A stretch of DNA of 64,000 nucleotides from a bacterium (GTDB lineage: Bacteria > SAR324 > XYD2-FULL-50-16), in NCBI GenBank assembly GCA_018829445.1, contig JAHJTV010000060.1:62001-126000 (forward strand), read 5' to 3'. Below, in pieces: positions 36,791 to 44,455 of the stretch (within the stretch, counting starts at the first letter, position 1; each line of letters starts with the position of its first letter). The notes below the pieces were generated by a model. That model searched no databases. It saw nothing but the letters and a program-made list of their open reading frames with translations, and was not told the origin of the DNA. A program made the translations under genes and the position numbers.

Positions 36791-38053
36791 TTAATCTTTT
36801 TTAGTTAACACTGCCACATACATGACATTTCCATCCGTTGTCGGAGGTAGGAATTTAATTCCGTTTGAGAATTCATTCCCCGTGAAGGGGCAGGTGATTG
36901 TTACCATTTCGAATTCCGGGTTCAGATGTAAAAAAGACTCCACGACCTCTTCATTTTCCTTCTTAAATATTGAGCAGGTAGCATAGATGATTTTTCCACC
37001 TTTTTCCAGTATCTGACTGGCTAGCGTCAATAAATTCAGCTGCAATTGCGAATAATGTGTAATTCTATCGTCCAATGGATGCCATCTTATGTCAGGCGAT
37101 CTTCTCCAGGTTCCTGAACAGGAGCAGGGAGCATCAATCAAAACCTGATCCGGAAGACTTTTAAAGGTGGGAAGCGCTTTCCCATCCCATTCCAAGGGTT
37201 TTATAATATTAAACAGATCATTTCTTGAGATTCTTTTTCTTAGCTCTGTTAAACGATATTGATGAGTTTCTGTTGCGTAGATGAGTCCCTTTCCTTTCAT
37301 CATAGCTGCAAGGTGTAATGATTTCCCTCCTGATCCGGCACAGACATCCCACCATATGTCTCCAGGCTTTGGATTGCAGACTAATCCTACCCCCTGGGAG
37401 GACAAATCCTGTATTTCCAGTTTTCCTTTTCTATAATCATCCACTTCAAACAGATTAATCGAATCCTGCAATGCAAACGAAAATTGATGATTTGGATGGG
37501 CAGTAAATTGAATCTTCCGATCCGCTAGATAACTGAAAAGACCTTTTGGAGTTTGCTCTGTCGACCGAATCCACAATTTCGGTCTTGTTTGAAACGAACT
37601 TAGAACTGAAATTGGCATATCCCAAGCAATCCTTGGGTTCAACTCTCTGATATCAATTTGATTTACATATTTTAAAATTAAGGATTGTTTCCGCGTCAAT
37701 TCCTGTGGAGAGGCCGAAAAAAAATCCTGCAATGTGTCCTCGGTTAATCCATAAAGATTGCCCCAAAAGGAAACCAGGGGTGTTATTTCATTGTTATCCA
37801 GCAAATATCCAAGCAATAAAGCCAAGGAGGTCTTATTTTGTTCAATATTACGTATCCAACCATACCAGCGAAAATAACCAAAAATGCAGCTGGATATTAA
37901 TCGTCTGTCTTTTGAGCCATGTTTTCGATTACTTCGAAAATATGCCGACAACCAGGAATCGATTGGTTTCTGGTTATTAAACGTTATAAATGCTTTATTG
38001 AATACAGTGGATACTAATTCAATTTGACGCTGATATCTATTGAGTATTGTCAC
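36791..38053 (-). CDS. RsmB/NOP-family RNA (cytosine-C5) methyltransferase
   Basis: The SAM-binding motif DVCAGSGGKSLHLAA (about residue 236), the motif IV catalytic region DAPCSCSGTWRRSPD and the second cysteine in YATCSIFKKENEEVV place it in the Nop2/Sun/RsmB family, which uses two cysteines to methylate C5 of cytosine in rRNA or tRNA. The N-terminal 130 residues (RYQRQIELVSTVFNKAFI, KDRRLISSCIFGYFRWYGW) form the helical NusB-like or PUA-like extension typical of RsmB relatives. 420 residues is the usual length. The exact target (16S C967 or another) cannot be told from sequence. Confidence 0.92.
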   Translation of the reverse strand: MTILNRYQRQIELVSTVFNKAFITFNNQKPIDSWLSAYFRSNRKHGSKDRRLISSCIFGYFRWYGWIRNIEQNKTSLALLLGYLLDNNEITPLVSFWGNLYGLTEDTLQDFFSASPQELTRKQSLILKYVNQIDIRELNPRIAWDMPISVLSSFQTRPKLWIRSTEQTPKGLFSYLADRKIQFTAHPNHQFSFALQDSINLFEVDDYRKGKLEIQDLSSQGVGLVCNPKPGDIWWDVCAGSGGKSLHLAAMMKGKGLIYATETHQYRLTELRKRISRNDLFNIIKPLEWDGKALPTFKSLPDQVLIDAPCSCSGTWRRSPDIRWHPLDDRITHYSQLQLNLLTLASQILEKGGKIIYATCSIFKKENEEVVESFLHLNPEFEMVTITCPFTGNEFSNGIKFLPPTTDGNVMYVAVLTKKD

Positions 38054-38148
38054 GGCCTAGTGGTGATTTGTTTAGCTGGAAGTAATTGGGGGAGATGGAT
38101 TGCAGATAGTCCGTTTCGGATCTATCTGCTGAAGATAAATGATTGTGG

Positions 38149-38514
38149 TTAGATCGGCTCAACTTCGTTTTCAATCAACCGATGTTTAGAAATAATACTT
38201 TCTCGTTCGAGTTCCTTGCCTTTCTTCTTATCGCTATAATTGTACTTTCCTCGCCTTAGTTGTTTTTCCAGTTTATCCACACACAAATCAATTGCTTTAT
38301 ACATATTGGCCGGATCTTCGGCTTCAGAGTTAAGGTAGAATCCATTCCCTTTAATGGTTGCGTGTATGTGTTTTCGATGTTTTTCCACACCTAGAAATAT
38401 ATCCGCATTCAGGTTAAAATCCGTATATTTGTTAACCCTCGTTAGGCGTTCTTCAACATAATTTTTTAAAGCTTCAGTTAAATCCATATGTTTTGCTGTT
38501 ATAGATACATCCAT
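38149..38514 (-). CDS. hpf: Ribosome hibernation promoting factor
   Basis: The ATG at 38514 has a strong ribosome binding site (GGGAGGAT, 5-6 bases upstream) and gives the classic start MDVSITAKHMDLTEALKNYV. The frame is open 27 codons further up, but without signals. The beta-alpha fold motif IHATIKGNGFYLNSEAEDPAN is typical of HPF/RaiA. It binds the 30S A and P sites in stationary phase; the 121-residue length is between short HPF (95) and long HPF (about 180), with a basic tail (KKGKELERESIISKHRLIENE) instead of the dimerisation domain. Confidence 0.92.
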   Translation of the reverse strand: MDVSITAKHMDLTEALKNYVEERLTRVNKYTDFNLNADIFLGVEKHRKHIHATIKGNGFYLNSEAEDPANMYKAIDLCVDKLEKQLRRGKYNYSDKKKGKELERESIISKHRLIENEVEPI

Positions 38515-38738
38515 ACTTATCCTCCCACAGAATAAGGATTGATCGAATCGTATGTATGATAAAATGTGTCGAACCCGAAAAGGAAACTTCAACAAGAACG
38601 ACAGTAAAAGTGTCGCATGTTTTCCAAATAAGTTCCAGCAATATTTAAAATTTTCTAGTCATCAAAATCCCTGAAACGCTTAATTCTCACCTATTAGGGA
38701 TTCGCCTCCCCAGGATATCCGACATTGAATTCATCCAA

Positions 38739-39509
38739 CTAAAAATTATCTTTTCGGTGCCTTAATGCTGCCATTCTCTCTGTTCTTGAAAGGGATTTGC
38801 TGGGGTCTATGCTTTTTATGACACTATCTTGATCGATCCTGAAAAATGGATTGATCTCCTTCTCCAGAGCAATGGTTGAAGGTGTTGAAAACATACCAGA
38901 TTTTACCTTTTCCTCTACTTCAGTCATGTAATCTTTTGTTTTTTGATTGTCCGGTTCAATAGACAACGCAAACTTGAGATTGGCTTTCGTATATTCATGG
39001 CCAAAATATACTTTTGTTTTCCCCGGCAATGAAGAAAGCTTATCCATTGCCCTTTCCAGATCAGCGGGTTGACCTTCAAACATTCGCCCACACCCGGCTG
39101 AAAAAAGGGCATCTCCTACAAAAATACAATCTTCTATCTTATAAGAGAGACAATAGTTTGTATGAGCAGGAACAGCCAACACTTCAATAATCAAATCTCC
39201 AAACGGAATCGTCTCCCCATCGGATACTTCTTTTCCTGCCACATCAATTCTCTTTTCACCTTTCGGCTTGATGACAGTGGCATTGGGAAATTGATTTACC
39301 AGAGAAGAGATATCCCCTGCATGATCATAGTGAGAATGAGTTGCCAGGATATAATTGAGATTAATATTATTGTTTTCCAGAAAACTCAATACAGGCCCTG
39401 CATCACCACAATCAACCAATGCGGTTGCTCCACTTGAACCGGATTGATGAATTAAATAGCTGAAATTATCATCAAAATATGGAATAACGTCAATTTCTAT
39501 ACGTGTCAT
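38739..39509 (-). CDS. gloB: Hydroxyacylglutathione hydrolase (glyoxalase II)
   Basis: MBL-fold hydrolase that converts S-lactoylglutathione to lactate, finishing methylglyoxal detoxification. Metal motif THSHYDH (H58, H60, D62, H63), then AHTNYCLSYKI, FVGDALFSAGCGRMFEG and YFGHEYTKANLKFALSIEP, the last being characteristic of GloB. 256 residues is normal. Strong ribosome binding site (AAAGGAGA). folK lies 33 bases upstream on the same strand, so the two may be co-transcribed with folK first. Confidence 0.93.
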   Translation of the reverse strand: MTRIEIDVIPYFDDNFSYLIHQSGSSGATALVDCGDAGPVLSFLENNNINLNYILATHSHYDHAGDISSLVNQFPNATVIKPKGEKRIDVAGKEVSDGETIPFGDLIIEVLAVPAHTNYCLSYKIEDCIFVGDALFSAGCGRMFEGQPADLERAMDKLSSLPGKTKVYFGHEYTKANLKFALSIEPDNQKTKDYMTEVEEKVKSGMFSTPSTIALEKEINPFFRIDQDSVIKSIDPSKSLSRTERMAALRHRKDNF

Positions 39510-39542
39510 CTGTCTCCTTTCAACAATAAATCATTAAAACGA

Positions 39543-40058
39543 TTAAAAATAAGTGGGTTTAAAAAGCTTCAACGGATGCGTTCTTTTTTCTTCCGGGATC
39601 TCTTCCAAGTAATCACTTAAGGCTTTGCCGGTTAAAGGATAAGTAAGATCATTATTCAGTTCCAACAAAGGGATTAGGAAAAAATCCCTGTTCAATAGAT
39701 CATAATGTGGAATAGCTAGATTCGGTTTTTCCACGACCTGTTGACCGACTAATAATATATCAATATCGATTGTTCTTGTTTGCCACTTAGTCCCATCTCT
39801 TTCGCGCCCGAGACTTAATTCAATGGATGAAGTTATTTTTAACAACTCATCTGATTGGATGTCAGAGAAAAAAAGGACACAACAATTATAATAATAAGGC
39901 TGAACTTTCCTAAGGAAGGGCTCTGTCAGGTAGAGGCAAGAAGAGTGAAAACCTTGTGGGAATGTTTTTTTTAAGATCGCTAAACTATCGATGATAAACT
40001 TTTTTCGGGGTGAAGTATTACCACCGATAGCCAGGTATACCTCTTGCTGAGATGTCAA
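39543..40058 (-). CDS. folK: 2-amino-4-hydroxy-6-hydroxymethyldihydropteridine pyrophosphokinase
   Basis: Transfers pyrophosphate from ATP to the pterin in folate synthesis. The opening YLAIGGNTSPRKKFIIDSL, the middle LYLTEPF...YYNCCVLF, the signature LGRERDGTKWQTRTIDIDIL and the tail IPHYDLLNRDFFLIPLLEL are the conserved HPPK features. At 171 residues it is normal for a monofunctional enzyme. It lies upstream of gloB on the same strand. Confidence 0.94.
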   Translation of the reverse strand: MTSQQEVYLAIGGNTSPRKKFIIDSLAILKKTFPQGFHSSCLYLTEPFLRKVQPYYYNCCVLFFSDIQSDELLKITSSIELSLGRERDGTKWQTRTIDIDILLVGQQVVEKPNLAIPHYDLLNRDFFLIPLLELNNDLTYPLTGKALSDYLEEIPEEKRTHPLKLFKPTYF

Positions 40059-40113
40059 CGATACAACCGTGCCTTTGTTTTACAGGTATCCACGCTTAAT
40101 CAGGAATTACCTT

Positions 40114-40590
40114 TTAAAACTTCATGTTAAAATCTATAATACGCAATTCATTTGAATACAGATGATGAAAGCTATCTGCTGATTGCGAGTTCATATCCAA
40201 ATTAGCTTTTGGCGGTTGGAAAAAGGATATTCTTGTAAGATTTTCATCAAAAGTAATTTCCTTAAACGACAGGTATACGCCTGCAATCAAGCCAAGAAAC
40301 CCCCCATATGTTGCTCCAGTTAAAAACTGACTACTGAAATGGCTTATGGTATATCTTTCGTCTGTTGGTAGCTTATCATCAAGCATTGCCCAACCGGTCA
40401 TGAGAATTCCCCCGGTAAATGATCCCCAAAGGACATTAAAAAACACGTTTTCCATTGCTGGTTGGGGCATTTGTGCGACCATTGGTTGGGCCCCAATTTC
40501 GTTCATTTGAGCATGTGCAGACATGGTGTACAGACAAGAGGTAACAATGATCATTAATCCGATAAACGATTTTTTTATTGTATGCCGCAT
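40114..40590 (-). CDS. Exported or membrane protein of unknown function (158 aa)
   Basis: The signal peptide (residues 1-27, GLMIIVTSCLYTMSAHA) is followed by a Met/Pro/Gln-rich linker, then two hydrophobic stretches (VLWGSFTGGILMTGWAMLDD and FLTGATYGGFLGLIAGVYLS) that look like a small glycine-rich membrane or barrel element. The C-terminal 50 residues are polar. No family recognised. It lies between folK (55 bases) and ihfA (89 bases) on the same strand. Confidence 0.55.
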   Translation of the reverse strand: MRHTIKKSFIGLMIIVTSCLYTMSAHAQMNEIGAQPMVAQMPQPAMENVFFNVLWGSFTGGILMTGWAMLDDKLPTDERYTISHFSSQFLTGATYGGFLGLIAGVYLSFKEITFDENLTRISFFQPPKANLDMNSQSADSFHHLYSNELRIIDFNMKF

Positions 40591-40679
40591 AAGCTCATTT
40601 TTTAGATGCCAGTACTATCAAACTGATACCAATGGTTTATTAAACAACAGGTGCCGTCAATTCCAGAACGTTCTCCAGA

Positions 40680-40973
40680 CTATTTAACGAAGTCTGGATT
40701 AAGCTCTTTTCTAAACACCTTTGAGGGATAAAAAGTAACAACCGTTCTTTCTGATATCTCGTAAGAAACCTTTGTCTTCGGATTTCTCCCGATTCGAGAT
40801 CGTTTATGACGAACTTTAAAATAACCGAAACCGGATATCATAACTTCTTCACCTGATTCCAATGCATTTTTTATAATTCCCAAGATTGCCTCAACAAGGT
40901 TTTTTGCGCACTTCCGGTCAAGAGTTATTTTAGTCATAACATCACGAATGATGTCTTCCTTAATCCTTGTCAT
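40680..40973 (-). CDS. ihfA: Integration host factor alpha-type DNA-bending protein
   Basis: HU/IHF fold: helices KEDIIRDVMTKITLDRKCAK and LVEAILGIIKNALESG, the beta hinge EVMISGFGYFKVRHKRSRIGRNPKT with the intercalating Pro in GRNPKT, and RTVVTFYPSKVFRKELN. The ISERTVVTFYP region and the basic arm point to the IHF-alpha subtype rather than HU. An upstream in-frame ATG reads M-E-R-N-M, and its own GGAG acts as the ribosome binding site for the second ATG at 40973, which is therefore taken as the start (97 aa). Confidence 0.9.
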   Translation of the reverse strand: MTRIKEDIIRDVMTKITLDRKCAKNLVEAILGIIKNALESGEEVMISGFGYFKVRHKRSRIGRNPKTKVSYEISERTVVTFYPSKVFRKELNPDFVK

Positions 40974-41605
40974 ATTTCTCTCCAAAAAACTTTACGACTT
41001 CTAATATTCAAAGCCTAGCAAATTTCATTCCTAAGAAGGCTTTGAATGGCTTATGTAAAAAACAACCAACACGTTGTACAAAAAAAACAATAAATAATAT
41101 ATGGTTAAGGATATAATGATACTGGACTGAAATCAATGTAAAAATACGCATCGGTTTCGGCCAACTATCTATAAAAGCAGTATATTTTGGGCTCTACCTA
41201 AAATTAAATAATTACGGAGTTAGTATAGCAAAAAAAAATCTTAAACGGCTATAACTATTTTTTATTTTTTAGATCTTCATCTTCTTGGATCTGAATCATA
41301 TTATTCAAGATTTCATTTCATAATGCTTGCTAAATGCAAAATTACACCAAATCTTCCCATGAAAAAGTTGCCTATTCATCAATCCCCAACTGTCCGCAAA
41401 AACCCTTATCTGTTTGATGAGATCTATTGGCATCCTCATGGTGTTGTGTTAATTTTTGATATCAGGACGACAGATATTCAATTATTTTATTGTTTTCATT
41501 AAGTTTTACTGACGGTTTTTAACTTCCCAAAATTAGTTAAAAGCCGATCAGCAAAGCGATTGCTTGGTCTTAAAAACGGCAATACATTAGATATTTAGGA
41601 AAATC
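40974..41605. other. Long divergent intergenic region
   Basis: 632 very AT-rich bases between ihfA (minus) and the DsbD-alpha-like gene (plus). No gene, RNA or clean hairpin recognised. Several TATAAT-like words occur but none has a matching -35 at good spacing. Promoters for both genes must lie here. Confidence 0.5.
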
Positions 41606-42136
41606 ATGGTTTGTAATCGGTTTAAATTCTTTTTATATCTTTTTCTTCTGTCATCTGTTTTTCAAGTGATCAACTTCAACCTTTTCGCCGAGTCGGCTCT
41701 TCCTTTTTCATTGGAGCTTGGTAAAAAACAATCGCTTAACCATAACGTACAGATATTGGCTGAACTGAATCCAAACACTGTCAAGAATTCAAGAATCTTA
41801 AAACTATTGGGTCGGATTGACGAAGGTTACTATATCTATTCAGTCTTTCCCCAGGGAGAATTCTCACCGGAACCCACGCAGGTGTTTTTGGACACACCGT
41901 TACTAATACCGGAAGGAGAGATCAACGAGTCTGAAACAATCAGGGTTGATGACGAGGCTTTTGAACAGTCTTTAAATGTCCATCAGCACGATTTCTGGAT
42001 AGAACAGAAATATCGGGTTTTAGATTCGTCTAAGCTCACAAACCTGAATATTAAAGGAAGTTTATTGTATCAGATATGTAATAAGAGAATCTGCTCTTTG
42101 CCTTTGACTAAAACTTTTAATATCAGTATTCGTTGA
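41606..42136 (+). CDS. Stand-alone DsbD alpha-type (N-terminal) disulfide-exchange domain
   Basis: The signal peptide (residues 1-29, FLYLFLLSSVFQVINFNLFA) is followed by one beta sandwich that matches the periplasmic nDsbD domain. GRIDEGYYIYSVFPQGEFSP resembles the family opening, and SLLYQICNKRICSLPL carries the cysteine pair C158 and C163 in the YQxCxxxxC arrangement of DsbD-alpha. There is no membrane part or C-terminal thioredoxin domain, so it is a free domain (176 aa) that could shuttle electrons among periplasmic thiol proteins. No DsbD or CcdA is adjacent. The next gene is mutM, 109 bases downstream. Confidence 0.75.
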   Translation: MVCNRFKFFLYLFLLSSVFQVINFNLFAESALPFSLELGKKQSLNHNVQILAELNPNTVKNSRILKLLGRIDEGYYIYSVFPQGEFSPEPTQVFLDTPLLIPEGEINESETIRVDDEAFEQSLNVHQHDFWIEQKYRVLDSSKLTNLNIKGSLLYQICNKRICSLPLTKTFNISIR

Positions 42137-42245
42137 TCTTCCGTCTTTAAGTCATCTGCTTTTAGTTTTCGTGGTGCTTAAACACATTGGTAAAAAATTC
42201 GGATGTTTATAATCATGGAAAAACTTACATTGACAACCATCGACC

Positions 42246-43058
42246 ATGCCTGAGTTGCCCGAAGTTCAGACTATTGTGAACGAACTAAGTCAAACAATTA
42301 TCGGTCGGATCATTAAATCCTGTGAGATAAAGAGGGATTCGGTTATTGACCGAAGCTCGACTGATTTTCGAAGGGCGATCAGGAACTGCAAATTCACTTC
42401 GATCTCACGAAAGGGGAAATATCTTATTTTCCAATTTGATAAACCACTGTGGATGATTGTCCATCTGAGGATGACAGGAAAATTTATATTGGTGGCAGAT
42501 CATCAGGAGAACCGATATGGACGTGTAATTTTTAAATTAGATAACGGTTTGCAGATGATCTTTCATGATGTACGATGTTTTGGAACCATTGAATTATCTT
42601 CTGATATTGACAAACACAAAAAGCTGTTTTCCCTTGGGTGTGATCCTTGGGATAAAGCGCTTACACCGGAATCACTGGCAATTAAGTTGCGGCATAGAAA
42701 AGCATCTGTAAAATCCATACTTTTAAACCAGTCCATTATTGCCGGTCTGGGCAATATTTACGCTTCTGAAATCCTATTTGATGCAAAAATTGACCCCACG
42801 CGAGTTGTAACAAAATTAACTCTTTCCCAACTCAAGCAATTAATAAAATCCACAAAAAAAATACTCGCTTCAGCCTTGAAAAATAATGGGACCACAATCT
42901 CGGATTACCGTCGAGTTGATGATAAACAAGGAACATTTCAAAACTTTCTGAAAGTATATGGTAAACAAGGAGAGCCTTGCCAAACGTGTAAAACGCCTAT
43001 TCAGAAAATCAAACAAAATCAAAGAAGCACTTTTTTCTGTAAAATATGCCAGCGATGA
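42246..43058 (+). CDS. mutM: Formamidopyrimidine-DNA glycosylase
   Basis: Excises 8-oxoguanine and cleaves the abasic site. The N-terminal MPELPEVQTIV provides catalytic Pro2 and Glu3, the central NQSIIAGLGNIYASEILF holds the helix-two-turn-helix, and the C-terminal zinc finger (CQTCKTPI...CKIC, C-x2-C and C-x2-C) closes the protein. 270 residues is standard. The last four bases overlap the next start (ATGA), so the next gene is translationally coupled. Confidence 0.97.
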   Translation: MPELPEVQTIVNELSQTIIGRIIKSCEIKRDSVIDRSSTDFRRAIRNCKFTSISRKGKYLIFQFDKPLWMIVHLRMTGKFILVADHQENRYGRVIFKLDNGLQMIFHDVRCFGTIELSSDIDKHKKLFSLGCDPWDKALTPESLAIKLRHRKASVKSILLNQSIIAGLGNIYASEILFDAKIDPTRVVTKLTLSQLKQLIKSTKKILASALKNNGTTISDYRRVDDKQGTFQNFLKVYGKQGEPCQTCKTPIQKIKQNQRSTFFCKICQR

Positions 43059-44161
43059 GAACTCTACTATACAAGTTTATAAACTCCTGTTTCTTCCTGA
43101 TTTTTTTAACCGCCACCGGGTTTGGGGATTCTCTTTATGAGATCAATACAGGCGATTCAAATAGTGCATCATGGCAATTTACCCATGAGTTGTCACAAAT
43201 GTGGCAGCAGAAGTATCAGGATAAGGAGAGTTATTTTTCCCCCCGTCATGTGCAAGATTTAAAACAGAGATTTATAAACCTGGATAAGCAGGACTGCAAA
43301 CTGGTTATTGCCCCTCTGAAATTTGTTACTGAGATGCCAATTACTGATTTGAAGGTCAAAATTGTAGTGGTCTTATGGGAGGTTTACCTGGCTCCAGTAG
43401 ATTTGTCGGAGCGGGGCAAAGAAGTCTCTTTTAACAGTCATCAAAACTGGTTTCTTCCGGAAAACTCTTATATTATTCCCACCTTTACAAATCATCTGGT
43501 GACAATAGTTAAAGATGCGTCAAACGATCTTGACTCCGAGATTCTTGAGTTTGGGAAAAAATTAAATAATTTCTACACCATTAATGAGGCCGATGCGGTA
43601 GGATCCGATTCCGGGTCAGGAGCAATCTTTGACCTGGAGGTAGAGCCAGGGTATCAAAATTCGACTTCAAACCAAGTTTCAACAGATCAGGATTCGACAA
43701 TGGATCTTAAAACTTCAGACGAAGTAATACCGAGCGAATTTACAATCGAGGAATTGAGTCGAGCTGATATTATTCAAGAATTGGGAGACCATGAAACTGG
43801 AATTTTATTTTACGAGATGATAGGAGCAAGTAACATCCTGTTAAGCTCATTGGGCCACCGATATTCACTGGTTGGGTTAGAGGATTCACTTCTCGGGAAT
43901 CTACTGAAGTTTAATCCCTTATTGGAGGGCTTCTCTTTTTCAAGGAGTCCAATTAAAACGGTCAGTATAACCTATGCGTTATTCGTCCATGAATCTGAAG
44001 ATATTGAATTTGTAAAAGAGTTAATAGGAGTATTGGTTGAACCACCAAAATCATATTTTCCTGGATCTTTTCTCCATTCCAATTTAAAACTCAATGTAAC
44101 CAAAGAAATATCCCCTCTGTTTCTTCATGAAGGCAGCATTGAATTTTTTAATATCTATTAG
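43055..44161 (+). CDS. Exported TAXI-like (TRAP-type) substrate-binding protein, divergent
   Basis: The ATG at 43055 overlaps the mutM stop (ATGA). A signal peptide (about residues 1-24, FINSCFFLIFLTATGFG) is present. The mature part resembles TAXI-family receptors: an opening YEINTGDSNSASWQFTHELS like the TxxGTGxxxGxYY region, a DCKLVIAPLKFV stretch and a C-terminal TYALFVHESEDIEFVKELIG matching the late TAXI helix. A Ser/Asp-rich insert (about 180-230) separates the two halves and no canonical Gly-Ser-Gly substrate loop is clear. No TRAP permease is adjacent; a ligand-sensing role is as likely as transport. Confidence 0.45.
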   Translation: MRTLLYKFINSCFFLIFLTATGFGDSLYEINTGDSNSASWQFTHELSQMWQQKYQDKESYFSPRHVQDLKQRFINLDKQDCKLVIAPLKFVTEMPITDLKVKIVVVLWEVYLAPVDLSERGKEVSFNSHQNWFLPENSYIIPTFTNHLVTIVKDASNDLDSEILEFGKKLNNFYTINEADAVGSDSGSGAIFDLEVEPGYQNSTSNQVSTDQDSTMDLKTSDEVIPSEFTIEELSRADIIQELGDHETGILFYEMIGASNILLSSLGHRYSLVGLEDSLLGNLLKFNPLLEGFSFSRSPIKTVSITYALFVHESEDIEFVKELIGVLVEPPKSYFPGSFLHSNLKLNVTKEISPLFLHEGSIEFFNIY

Positions 44162-44230
44162 GAAAAACAATACAGTTCAATTACGGAATTTTTTATCGGA
44201 ATTTGATTGCAAACTGTTTTTATTGCAATA

Positions 44231-44239
44231 TGCTATAAT
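44231..44239 (+). promoter_or_regulatory. Extended -10 promoter candidate upstream of gspD
   Basis: TGCTATAAT (44231-44239) is a perfect extended -10 (TGnTATAAT). It lies about 215 bases before the gspD start, inside the 294-base gap after the TAXI-like gene. No -35 at normal spacing, which extended -10 promoters can lack. Confidence 0.35.
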
Positions 44240-44455
44240 AATTGAACTTATAGGCTTAGCACCATCAAAATGGGTTGCCAGAAACCTTTCAATTAATCAA
44301 GATTCTCTTTAATCTTAAACAATTGACATTTTTTATTTCTCCTTGTCATTCGTTTTTATTCATAATGATGGTATTCGGCAGATTTTTTGAATAAGTAATG
44401 CCGAAAATCAGAATTCTCTGAACAAAAAACAACAACCATCAATACTGGTCGCACT

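Noticed and set aside
44127..44312. 61-codon frame after the TAXI-like gene
   Set aside because: Starts inside the preceding gene, with no ribosome site and no family.
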